This document shows, piece after piece, positions 19,036-26,618 of a stretch of DNA of 64,000 nucleotides. The notes under the pieces were generated by a model, which worked only from the letters and a program-made list of their open reading frames with translations, was not told the DNA's origin and made no database searches. Source of the DNA: Tautonia plasticadhaerens (GTDB lineage: Bacteria; Planctomycetota; Planctomycetia; Isosphaerales; Isosphaeraceae). How positions within the stretch are numbered: position 1 is the first letter of the stretch; each line of letters begins with the position of its first letter. The stretch spans positions 2,604,001 through 2,668,000 of the forward strand of contig NZ_CP036426.1 of the NCBI RefSeq assembly GCF_007752535.1, in the 5' to 3' direction. Both the position numbers and the translations under genes were made by a program.

Positions 19036-19814
19036 GCCTCCTGCCCCTCCTGCATCGTCCGCCCGACGGCCCGGAGGCGAAGCTCCACCTCCCAGCCTTC
19101 GAGGCGGATCCGCTGGTCGATGTAGGCCAGGAACCGCGCCACCGCGAAGAATGCCACGGCGACCCAGATGCCGAGGACCGCCCAGGCGTTGAACACGAGG
19201 TCGAGCCCCGGCCGGGCCCACGTCAATTCCCCCTCGAACACGCCGAGTACCCGGGCCGACGCCAGCCAGAAGGCGAGGACGAACATCGAGCCGAAGGCCA
19301 CCTGGGCGAGCCATTGGCCGAACAGCTCGCCCCTCCGTTCGTTGGAGAGGTCGCCGCAACGCGACCAGGCCTTCCACCACCGGCCCCGCTCCAGCAACAC
19401 CACCTCGTTCAGGAAGGCGAACCGGGCCGGCACCAGCCACGCCAGCACGATCGAGGCGAGAAGCAGCCCCCTCAGGGCCCCCTGGTAGAGCACCATCGGC
19501 CCGAGTTGCCGGAAGGTCGTGGCCGCCACCCGGCCGGCCCTCGGCCGGGAACCGAACATCAGGCCCCCGAGCACGACCGTCAGCGGCGCCGTCGCCAGCG
19601 GCGCCTCCAGCGCGATCAGGGCGAGCTGAAGTGCCGCCCTCGACTCCCCCGAGCCGGCCGTCAGCCACGCGTTCAGGGCCGCCCAGGGCGCGATCCCCAA
19701 CGCCGCCGTCCCCCCGATCGTCGCCGGCCGGTGCCGGATCACGACCAGGGCCAGGTCGAGGATGTCCAGGTAAGACCGCTCTCGGATCTGGACCAGGGTC
19801 CGGTCGACGGCCAC
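19029..19814 (-). CDS. Polytopic membrane protein of the RDD/SpoIIM/DUF4129 cluster
   Basis: 261 residues with about five hydrophobic helices (ALQLALIALEAPLATAPLTV, GLLLASIVLAWLVPARFAFL, AVLGIWVAVAFFAVARFLAY among them). The conserved-looking phrase RFAFLNEVVLLERGRWWKAW lies in the middle, and IRLEGWEVELRLRAVGR comes near the end. This last phrase resembles cytoplasmic tails of glycerophosphoryl-diester-phosphodiesterase-type membrane domains, but no catalytic residues are visible. The start is GTG 19814 behind a strong GGAGGGGG about 9 bases upstream. It overlaps the DUF4129 start by 7 bases, so it is likely a partner of DUF4129 in the same membrane complex. The function is unknown. Confidence 0.85.
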   Translation of the reverse strand: MAVDRTLVQIRERSYLDILDLALVVIRHRPATIGGTAALGIAPWAALNAWLTAGSGESRAALQLALIALEAPLATAPLTVVLGGLMFGSRPRAGRVAATTFRQLGPMVLYQGALRGLLLASIVLAWLVPARFAFLNEVVLLERGRWWKAWSRCGDLSNERRGELFGQWLAQVAFGSMFVLAFWLASARVLGVFEGELTWARPGLDLVFNAWAVLGIWVAVAFFAVARFLAYIDQRIRLEGWEVELRLRAVGRTMQEGQEAW

Positions 19815-19960
19815 GGTTCGATTCCCCCTCCGGGCTGCTCGACGCGCTCGGCGATTCGATGGCGGAAGGCGTCCAGGAATGAGGCGGATGTGGGATGGCC
19901 GGCGGCCCGGCGATCGATGCTCGGCCCCCGGCCTCGGACAATCCCCCGACGACCTCCCTC

Positions 19961-20030
19961 ATCTCACCACGCACGACATATGGGTCAAGTTTACGTTTTC
20001 TGATACTTATTCACCCGTCATCCGGCCCTC
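19961..20030 (-). promoter_or_regulatory. AT-rich regulatory island, candidate promoter for the membrane/DUF4129/DUF4350 genes
   Basis: In the 220-base gap after the spoIIM-like stop, 19975-20025 is strikingly AT-rich for this genome. On the minus strand TTGACC (19988-19983) is a 5/6 -35, followed at 16 bases by a weak TGAGAT (19966-19961). A long run of A/T lies just upstream of the -35, as for an UP element or a regulator site. This suggests the downstream three genes have their own start. Confidence 0.38.
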
Positions 20031-20034
20031 GGAC

Positions 20035-21087
20035 TCATCCCGCGCCCTCTACCCGGACCGTCCCCCGCCCACCTATCATCAGGAATGCGAGCATCAGCGC
20101 GGTGCTGCCCGCCGCCACTCCCGCCTTGGCGGCGTAGGGCAGGGGGGAGCCGGAGACGAAGCCCTCGACGAAGGCGGCGAGCACGAACAGGCAGGTGGCC
20201 GCCCCGGCGATCGGCAGGGAGTTGCTCGCCTCCCGGGCGAGGGAGTCGATCCGACGCCGGCCCTGGGTGTCGATCAGGCCCCAGCCGAGCCGGAGCCCGG
20301 CGGCGCCTGAGAGGACGATCGCCGTCAGCTCGAAGGGGCCGTGCGCGGTCACGAACTCGTAGAAGTTCGCCGCCATCGGCGTCGTCGCCATGTGGCCGAA
20401 CATCGTGCCCAGCACCAGCGCCTGGAAGCCCAGCTCGTAGAGCGTCATGATCCCGAAGGTCAGGCCGTAGGCGAAGCACTTCAGGCCGATCGCCGCGTTG
20501 TGGTTGATGTAGAAGCCGGTCATGAACTCGTCTTCCCGGGGCAGTTCGGTGAGCGGCCGCGCATACATCTCCTCCAGGCTCGCGAGCTGCTCCGGCCCGA
20601 CCACCTTCTCCGAGAACCCGTCCCGCGCCGCGGCCAGGCACCCGGCCAGGGCCATCAGCCCCCAGAAGAGGACGGCGGAGATCCTCAGGAACGGGTCGGA
20701 CCGGAGCCGGCGGGGGACTTCCTCCAGCAGCTCCGACGCCCAGGACCGGACCCGGAAGCCCCGGGTCCGATAGAGCGAGTTGTGCGCCCGGCCCACCAGC
20801 GCGTGCAGATAGGCCACCGTGTCCCGGGGCAGGTCGTAGGCCTCGGCCAGCATCAGGTCGGCGCAGGCGGCGCGGTACAGCTCTCCCAGGCGGACGACCT
20901 CGGCGGCGCCGACCTTGCCGTCGGGGGAGGGGGCGGTGGGGTCGGCCGTCGGGTCGGCCGGCTCGAACCGACGCCAGGCCGGCACGGGCCACCGGCGGAG
21001 CGCCCCGGCCTCCTCGAATCGGCTGAGCAGCACGTCCAGTTCCCGCCAGCTCCGCTCGCGACGGGCGAGGCGCTCGGCGACCTTCAT
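20035..21087 (-). CDS. SpoIIM-family (DUF95) membrane protein
   Basis: 350 residues. The N-terminal 125 residues are soluble and helical (RRERSWRELDVLLSRFE, YRAACADLMLAEAYDLP), the standard start of SpoIIM-like proteins in RDD clusters. About five membrane helices follow; the conserved FYINHNAAIGLKCFAYGL phrase near residue 205 and FYEFVTAHGPFELTAIVLSG near 250 are the family signatures. In endospore formers SpoIIM belongs to a peptidoglycan-processing complex. Here the organism is not a spore former by context, and the role is unknown. ATG 21087 is 6 bases past the RDD stop, so they are translated together. Confidence 0.9.
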   Translation of the reverse strand: MKVAERLARRERSWRELDVLLSRFEEAGALRRWPVPAWRRFEPADPTADPTAPSPDGKVGAAEVVRLGELYRAACADLMLAEAYDLPRDTVAYLHALVGRAHNSLYRTRGFRVRSWASELLEEVPRRLRSDPFLRISAVLFWGLMALAGCLAAARDGFSEKVVGPEQLASLEEMYARPLTELPREDEFMTGFYINHNAAIGLKCFAYGLTFGIMTLYELGFQALVLGTMFGHMATTPMAANFYEFVTAHGPFELTAIVLSGAAGLRLGWGLIDTQGRRRIDSLAREASNSLPIAGAATCLFVLAAFVEGFVSGSPLPYAAKAGVAAGSTALMLAFLMIGGRGTVRVEGAG

Positions 21088-21093
21088 GCGCGG

Positions 21094-21864
21094 TCAGGCC
21101 TCCAGGAAGACCCGGTGATACAGGGCGCAGAGCACGAGATCGCCCGGCACGTCCGCCGGCAGGTCGTATTTCCGCCGGGCCGGACGGGCGAGGTGCCCGG
21201 CCATCTCCTCGCGTCGGGAGGGGTTGAAGCGCCTCCGGCGGTTCACGTAGTCCGACAGGGCCCGGGCCAGCTCCGGCCCGGCGTCGATCGTCGCCGGCAG
21301 GAGGGGGAGCAGGGCCTCGACGGCCCGGTCGTCCGGCCGGGCCACCCCGGACCGGGGGGGGCGGCCCTCGACGATGACCATCGTCCGGGCCGCGAGGTCG
21401 CCGAGCCGCTGGAAGCGTCGGGTCATCACCATGCTCGCCAGGGCGGGCATGTAGGCGAATGGGAGGGCGCCGTCCAGGCACCAGAGCAGGTTGCGGAGGA
21501 ACGCCTGGCCGCCGCCGATCGGCACCCCCTCGATCGAGACGACCCGGAGCGACATCGCCCGCTTGCCGACGGTCTGCCCGTTGAAGATCCCCTCCAGCAG
21601 GGCCCCGTAGCCGAACCGGAGCACGAAGAGGATCACCAGGAACAGCCCCCCCCCGGCGGCCGACCCCAGCGAGAGCGTGAGCGAACCGAGCAGCCCGAGG
21701 AACCCGAGCAGGATGAGGACCATCAAGTCGATCAGGTACGCCGACGCCCTCCGGAACGGCCCGGCCAGCGGGTACCGGAAGGCGATCCGTTCGGGGGTGA
21801 TCAGCCGGACGGTGGTGTCGAGCGCCTCGACCGCCTCCGCGGGCTCGGGGGCCGCCGTGGCCAT
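21094..21864 (-). CDS. RDD family membrane protein
   Basis: 256 residues from ATG 21864. The RDD domain spans residues 40-170: FRRASAYLIDLMVLILLGFL with its Arg and Asp, then further helices and the conserved phrase NGQTVGKRAMSLRVVSIEGVP cut at NGQTVGKRAMSLRVV. The C-terminal 90 residues are soluble. An earlier ATG at 21954 (behind GGGGA) would add 30 basic residues without family similarity. RDD proteins are small membrane proteins of uncertain, possibly transport-related, role. First gene of the leftward cluster; the SpoIIM-like gene follows after 6 bases. Confidence 0.9.
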   Translation of the reverse strand: MATAAPEPAEAVEALDTTVRLITPERIAFRYPLAGPFRRASAYLIDLMVLILLGFLGLLGSLTLSLGSAAGGGLFLVILFVLRFGYGALLEGIFNGQTVGKRAMSLRVVSIEGVPIGGGQAFLRNLLWCLDGALPFAYMPALASMVMTRRFQRLGDLAARTMVIVEGRPPRSGVARPDDRAVEALLPLLPATIDAGPELARALSDYVNRRRRFNPSRREEMAGHLARPARRKYDLPADVPGDLVLCALYHRVFLEA

Positions 21865-22026
21865 GACCTGGTGTACCGCCTGCTGCTGCCGTCTCGGCCG
21901 GCCCCGCGCCCGGGCCCCCCGGAGCGCATCTCGACCCGACCTCGGTCGATCCATGCTATCCCCGGGCCGCCCGATCGGCAACGCGCCGCCCCGGCGGGCC
22001 TCCCCCCGGGCCCCTCCCCCGGGAGG

Positions 22027-23433
22027 TCAGCCCCCCGCGACCTCCTCGCGGAGGTGCCTGGGCTTGTATTCGGAGAAGACCGTGGTGACGACCGCCCCGG
22101 CGTACAGGTCCTTCAGGTAATCCTCGATCAGCTCGGTCTCCTTGCGGGCCTTGATGAGGCCCCGGATCTCGTCCTGGACCTCCTCGAAGCTCAGCCGGCC
22201 GGCGGGCCGGGAGGATTCGAGCCGGACGACGTGCAGGCCGGTCGGCCCCTCGATCACGGCGCTGGTCTGGCCGGGCGACATCCCGGCGAGCGCCTCGTTC
22301 ACCTCGCCCACCGCGTAGCTGCCCGGGGCGGTGGTCCAGAGCCCGCCCTCGGAGGCGTTGGGGCCCTCGCCCAGCTCCCGGGCGACCTGCTCGAACGGCT
22401 CCCCCCGGGCGAGCCGGGCCGTCGCCTGGTCGATCTTCGAGCGGGCGGCCTCGCGGCCCGGGTGGTTGGCGAAACGCACGGCCAGCTCCCGCCAGATCAG
22501 CTCGGGGCCGCGCCGGAAGGACTCGTGGTCGCGGTTCTCGAAGTAATAGGCCCGCATCTCGGGCAGGTCAACGGTGACCTTCGAGGCGACGTTCATCATC
22601 AGGAATTGCTGGTAGACGAACTCCAGCTTGAATGAGTCGATCGCCTCGTCGAGCGACTCGCCGCGCTCGGCCATGACCCGCTCCAGGTCGTAGCGATCCT
22701 CGGCCTTGTACTTGTTGAGCAGGGCGGGGAGCTGCTGCTCTTCGAAGAACTCGACGGCCCCCTTGTTGATCATCTCCCAGCGCTTGGGGTCCTTCAGCTC
22801 GTTGCGACGGGCCTTCTGGATGACGAGCGAGCGGTCGATCAGGTGGTCGAGCACGCTGGAGGCCAACATCTGCCGGACCTCGGGGGCGGCCTGCTGCTCC
22901 GGAGACAGCTCCCGCATCCGGCGGACGACGGCCGATTGCAGCTCGTTCCAGGTGATGATGTCGTTGTCCACCCGGGCGGCCCACTCGCCGACCGGCTGGC
23001 CGACGACCGGGGCGGGCCCGGCCGCGCTCGCCTTCGAGATCTCCGGGTCGGCGGGGACCCGGGCGGCCTCGCCGACCGGCCCGGCCGCAGCCCGGTCGGG
23101 GGGCGGCACGGGGGCGTCGACCAGGGCGGCCGCGACGGACGACCGACCTGCCTCGGGGGCCCCTGGCGCCGGGTCGGCCGGCGAGGCGGCGACCCGGGGG
23201 GCCTCGATCGGTCCCTCCCCGTGGACGCCAGGCGAGACGCCGGAGACCCGGGTCGACGGGGGGGCCGGCCCGGTCGCTGGGACCGGGCCGTTGTTGATCC
23301 GGTCCCCGATCGGCGGCAGTCCCGGCGGCAGGCTCGCGGGGGCGAGCCCCGCGGTCGGCTGGAGCCCGTCACGGGTCTGGCTGCAGCCGATCAGGGCCGC
23401 GGCGAACATCCCAAGGCCGACCAGGCGCTTCAT
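22027..23433 (-). CDS. Parvulin-type peptidyl-prolyl isomerase lipoprotein (SurA/PrsA-like)
   Basis: 468 residues. The N-terminus MKRLVGLGMFAAALIGCS contains a lipobox with Cys17, so the protein is membrane-tethered by lipid. Residues 20-150 are a Pro/Ala-rich linker. A SurA-N-like helical domain (RVDNDIITWNELQSAVVRRM) occupies about 155-300. A PpiC rotamase-like domain follows (PELIWRELAVRFA to GPTGLHVVRLES, about 330-430) with EGGLWTTAPGS and the GLHVV signature. It should assist folding of exported proteins outside the membrane. It stands alone on the leftward strand behind a good promoter at 23606-23634. Confidence 0.9.
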   Translation of the reverse strand: MKRLVGLGMFAAALIGCSQTRDGLQPTAGLAPASLPPGLPPIGDRINNGPVPATGPAPPSTRVSGVSPGVHGEGPIEAPRVAASPADPAPGAPEAGRSSVAAALVDAPVPPPDRAAAGPVGEAARVPADPEISKASAAGPAPVVGQPVGEWAARVDNDIITWNELQSAVVRRMRELSPEQQAAPEVRQMLASSVLDHLIDRSLVIQKARRNELKDPKRWEMINKGAVEFFEEQQLPALLNKYKAEDRYDLERVMAERGESLDEAIDSFKLEFVYQQFLMMNVASKVTVDLPEMRAYYFENRDHESFRRGPELIWRELAVRFANHPGREAARSKIDQATARLARGEPFEQVARELGEGPNASEGGLWTTAPGSYAVGEVNEALAGMSPGQTSAVIEGPTGLHVVRLESSRPAGRLSFEEVQDEIRGLIKARKETELIEDYLKDLYAGAVVTTVFSEYKPRHLREEVAGG

Positions 23434-23605
23434 CGCCACCCCCCTCGACGCACATTCCGGCCGCAGGGGGCCGGATCGGGTCCCGGAACCGGTTCGGACG
23501 CGATCGATCGATCCCCGCCCCCTCGGCGGCATCCCGGGCGGGAGGAGGGATCCATCGATCCTCGGACGGATCGCGACGACGTGATGCCGGGACGAGTGAC
23601 CGGGG

Positions 23606-23634
23606 ACGATACGACGGCCCCCCCGACCTGGCAA
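23606..23634 (-). promoter_or_regulatory. Sigma-70-like promoter for the parvulin lipoprotein gene
   Basis: On the minus strand: -35 TTGCCA (23634-23629), a 17-base spacer and -10 TATCGT (23611-23606); 5/6 and 4/6 matches. The expected leader is about 165 bases. Confidence 0.55.
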
Positions 23635-23674
23635 GGCCAGTCTCCTCGACCCGCCCCACCCCCGCCGTCCGGGC

Positions 23675-23703
23675 TTGACCGCCCCGGCCCGCCGCCCTAG
23701 AGT
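23675..23703 (+). promoter_or_regulatory. Sigma-70-like promoter for the glycan cluster
   Basis: On the plus strand: -35 TTGACC (23675-23680), a 17-base spacer and -10 TAGAGT (23698-23703); 5/6 and 4/6 matches. It is back to back with the leftward promoter, their -35 boxes 40 bases apart. The expected start is near 23710, about 27 bases before ATG 23737. Confidence 0.58.
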
Positions 23704-23736
23704 ACCGCCGCCCCGGGACGGGGCGCGAACCCGGGG

Positions 23737-24708
23737 ATGGGATGGAACCTCGTGCGTAGCACCGACGACGACCGCTCCTGCATCCTGGTCCTGAACTTCG
23801 ACGGCCGAGGCCTGCTGGCCGAGTGCCTGCCGTCGGTGCTCGACGCCGCCGCCCGGGCCCCGATGCCCTGCGAGGTCACGGTCGTCGACAACAGCTCGAC
23901 CGACGACTCGGTCCCCTTCCTCCGGGACCGCTTCCCGGGGGTCGCCGTCGTCTCGGAGCCGAACGCCGGGCTCGCCTCGTTCAACCGGGTGCTGGCCGGG
24001 AGGGACGAGGACGTCGTCCTCCTGCTGAACAACGACGTGAAGCTCGACCCGGGGGCCGTCGGGCCGCTGGTCGCCGCCGTCCGCAACGACCCCGACGCCC
24101 TCTTCGCCGCCCCCCGGTGCTGGACCTTCGACGGCTCGACGTATGAAGGGATGCGGACCCGGGTCCGGATGCGGTTCGGCCTGGTCCAGGGCCTCTGCCG
24201 GGTGCCCGGCTTCGAGCGTGAGGTCGACCGCCCCGGCCTGACCGCGAGCGCCGGGCCGGTCCTGGCGGTCGACCGCCGCAAGTTCCTGGAGCTGGGCGGC
24301 TACGACCCGCTCTATTTCCCCGGCCGGATCGAGGACCTCGACCTCGGCTTCCGGGCCTGGATGGCCGGCTGGCGTGGGGTCTACGTCCCCGAGTCGGTCG
24401 CCTACCACCGGGGCTTCGGTTCGTTCGAGCCCGCCTTCGGCAAGGAGGGCTGCGACCGGCTCGCCCTGCGCAACACGCTCCTGTTCTCCTGGAAGAACCT
24501 GAGCGGCCCGAGGCTGCTGGGTCACCTCGGCTGGCTCGCGGTCCGGGCGCTGGTCGCGGCGGGGACGGGGAAGGTCGCCTTCCTCCGGGCATTGGGCGGG
24601 GCGTTGGCACGGCTCGACGGCGCCCTCGCCTCGCGTCGGGCCGCCTCGGTCGGGCGTCGGGGGCGCCTCGCCCGGCAGGAGGCCTTCTTCCGGGAGTTCC
24701 GCTGGTAG
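23737..24708 (+). CDS. Family 2 glycosyltransferase (rhamnosyltransferase-like)
   Basis: 323 residues. GT2 hallmarks: CILVLNFDGRGLLAECL near residue 15, VTVVDNSSTDDS near 47, LLLNNDVKLDP near 90 (the DxD-type site), and GRIEDLDLGFRAWMAGW near 205, the acceptor-side ED motif typical of rhamnosyl- or galactosyltransferases. It should transfer a sugar from a nucleotide donor to a glycan or glycolipid at the cytoplasmic face of the membrane. It opens a rightward five-gene cluster behind the promoter at 23675. GTG 23752 is an alternative start. The donor is not deducible. Confidence 0.92.
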   Translation: MGWNLVRSTDDDRSCILVLNFDGRGLLAECLPSVLDAAARAPMPCEVTVVDNSSTDDSVPFLRDRFPGVAVVSEPNAGLASFNRVLAGRDEDVVLLLNNDVKLDPGAVGPLVAAVRNDPDALFAAPRCWTFDGSTYEGMRTRVRMRFGLVQGLCRVPGFEREVDRPGLTASAGPVLAVDRRKFLELGGYDPLYFPGRIEDLDLGFRAWMAGWRGVYVPESVAYHRGFGSFEPAFGKEGCDRLALRNTLLFSWKNLSGPRLLGHLGWLAVRALVAAGTGKVAFLRALGGALARLDGALASRRAASVGRRGRLARQEAFFREFRW

Positions 24709-24771
24709 GCCGACCGGCCGCATCGCACCCGAACGACCGACCGCAGGCGATCCGGCGCAGGGAGGCGCCCG

Positions 24772-25866
24772 ATGGCACGAACGAGCAAGACGCCCCCGAT
24801 CCTCATCGACGCCCGGCCCCGTGGGCCGGACGGCCCGATCGCCGGGATCGCGCTGCTCGGCCGCCCGGTGCTGGCGCACCTGGTCGAGCTGGCCGCCGGG
24901 GTCGGCGGCGACGGGGCGCCGGTCACGATCCACGCGAGGGTCGACGAGCACCCGGTCCTCTCCGGGCTGCTGGCCGGGACCCCGGCCGCCCGATCGGTTC
25001 GGTTCGTCACGGGCCCGCCGCCGGAGGGTTCGATCGTCCTCCGGGCCGACCGGCTCTACGACCCGAACCGACTCCGACGCGCCGCCCGACGCGGCCGGGA
25101 CCCGGAGTCGGCCGCCGTCTGGCGGCTCGACTCGCCCCACGCGATCGCCGGGGCCGAGGCGGAGCTGGTCCGTCGCAAGAGCTACCAGCCGATCGGCCGG
25201 TACTGGTCGGTCGGCCTCGCCGGGCTGCTGGTCCGGCTGCTGGCGCCGACGAGGGTGAGGCCGCACGCCCTGACGGTCGGCTCGTTCCTGCTGATGCTGG
25301 CCGCCTCGGGGCTAGTCGCCTCAAGCCGGCTCGACCCGGCGATCCGCTGGGCCACTGCCGCTGCGGTGGCCCTGGCCCTGGTGCTCGACGGCACCGACGG
25401 CCGGCTGGCGAGGAGGCAGGGGACGGCCTCGCCGCTCGGCCGGTGGCTGGACACCACCCTCGACGAGACGGGGGAGATGGTCCTCCATGCGTCGATCGCC
25501 CTCGCCGCCTTCTCCCGGACCGGCTGGCCCGGCTGGCTGGCGGTGGGGATGGCGTATGCGATGGGCAAGTACCTGTTCACCGTCAGCAATGACGAGTGGG
25601 ACCGCGCCGTCGCCCGACAGGACCGCAACTCCGGGCTGGCCCGCGTGCCGCTCGACGCCGAGGCCCGCCCGGCCTCCCCGACGTGGTGGATCCGCCGGCT
25701 GGGGCACTCGGACATCCGCTGGCACCTCTGGATCGTCCTGGCCGCGCTCGGGCGGCTGGAGTGGGCGCTGGCCCTGTACGCGGCTTATTTCCCGATCCGC
25801 GCCGCGCTGGGCGCGATCCGAAAGGTGGGACCGTCATGGCGAGGCGACCCCGCATCTCGGCCCTGA
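24772..25866 (+). CDS. CDP-alcohol phosphatidyltransferase family protein with N-terminal nucleotidyltransferase-like domain
   Basis: 364 residues. The catalytic motif DG-x2-AR-x8-G-x3-D-x3-D is complete: DGRLARRQGT near residue 205, then G and two Asp. At least four membrane helices surround it. Residues 1-140 are soluble and look like a reduced sugar-nucleotidyltransferase fold (LLGRPVLAHLVELA, then GSIVLRADRLYDPNRL, where an active enzyme would show its metal-binding Asp). This resembles the fused layout of inositol-1-phosphate cytidylyltransferase/di-myo-inositol-phosphate synthase, but the NTP-binding GxG loop is not evident, so the N-terminal domain may be inactive. It likely joins a CDP-activated alcohol to a polyol or phospho-sugar head group. 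GGGAGG precedes the ATG. It overlaps the next gene by 31 bases. Confidence 0.85.
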   Translation: MARTSKTPPILIDARPRGPDGPIAGIALLGRPVLAHLVELAAGVGGDGAPVTIHARVDEHPVLSGLLAGTPAARSVRFVTGPPPEGSIVLRADRLYDPNRLRRAARRGRDPESAAVWRLDSPHAIAGAEAELVRRKSYQPIGRYWSVGLAGLLVRLLAPTRVRPHALTVGSFLLMLAASGLVASSRLDPAIRWATAAAVALALVLDGTDGRLARRQGTASPLGRWLDTTLDETGEMVLHASIALAAFSRTGWPGWLAVGMAYAMGKYLFTVSNDEWDRAVARQDRNSGLARVPLDAEARPASPTWWIRRLGHSDIRWHLWIVLAALGRLEWALALYAAYFPIRAALGAIRKVGPSWRGDPASRP

Positions 25867-26618
25867 TCATCGCCCGGGACGAGGCGAGTAACCTGCCCGG
25901 CTGCCTCGCCTCGCTCGGCTGGGCGGACGAGGTGGTGGTCGTCGTCGACCCCGCCAGCCGGGACGACACCCTGGCGATCGCCCGCCGCAAGGCCGACCGC
26001 GTCGTGTCCCGCCCCTTCGACGACTTCGCCTCCCAGCGCAACGCCGCGCTGGAGGCGTCGAGGGGGGACTGGGTCTTCGCCATCGACGCCGACGAGCGGG
26101 CCACGCCCGCCCTGGCCGCGCAGATCCGGGACGCCGTGCTCGACCGCAGGTCCCCGCTCGTCGGCTACCGGGTGCCGATCCGGAGCGTGATCCTCGGCCG
26201 GCCCTTCGGCCACTCCGGCACCCAGGACGACCGGCCGCTCCGGCTCTTCCGGAGGGGGAAGGGGCGCTGGGTGGGGTCCGTGCACGAGACGGTCGCCCTG
26301 CGAGGGCCCGAGGGCGTGCTCACCGAGCCGCTCTTGCACCGGACGATCCCCACGATGGACGTCTTCCTGAGGAAGCTGAACAAATACACGAGCCTGGAAG
26401 CGATCGAGTTCCACCGCCAGAATCGGCCGGTGCGCCCCTGGGACCTGGTCGTCCGGCCATTCTGGACCTTCGCCAAGCTCTACGTCGCCAAGCAGGGCTA
26501 CCGGGACGGCCCCGAGGGCCTGGTCTTCTGCGCGATGTCGGGCGTCTCGGTCGCCGTGCGGCACTGGAAGCACCGCGAGCTAACCCGACGGGCCGAGGCC
26601 CGGGGGAGGGCGGCGTGA
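25836..26618 (+). CDS. Family 2 glycosyltransferase (WaaE/KdtX-like)
   Basis: 260 residues. The pattern is that of the lipopolysaccharide-core GT2 WaaE/KdtX: ISALIIARDEASNLPGCLAS at the N-terminus, EVVVVVDPASRDDT, DFASQRNAALEASRGDWVFA, and the DADER metal site near residue 90. The middle carries VGSVHETVALRG and the C-terminus RPFWTFAKLYVAKQGYRDG, also typical. I chose ATG 25836 because family similarity begins there; it lies inside the 3' end of the CDP-alcohol gene (31-base overlap). Its stop overlaps the GTG start of the methyltransferase. It probably adds a sugar to a lipid-linked core at the membrane surface. Confidence 0.92.
   Translation: MARRPRISALIIARDEASNLPGCLASLGWADEVVVVVDPASRDDTLAIARRKADRVVSRPFDDFASQRNAALEASRGDWVFAIDADERATPALAAQIRDAVLDRRSPLVGYRVPIRSVILGRPFGHSGTQDDRPLRLFRRGKGRWVGSVHETVALRGPEGVLTEPLLHRTIPTMDVFLRKLNKYTSLEAIEFHRQNRPVRPWDLVVRPFWTFAKLYVAKQGYRDGPEGLVFCAMSGVSVAVRHWKHRELTRRAEARGRAA

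Noticed and set aside
19036-19974. N-terminal extension of the DUF4129 gene up to 19974
   Set aside because: It is the shadow of the upstream membrane protein; a signal peptide begins exactly at ATG 19035.
23434-25266. Extension of the parvulin lipoprotein frame upstream to 25266
   Set aside because: It runs antisense through two glycan-cluster genes; the lipoprotein signal at 23433 fixes the start.
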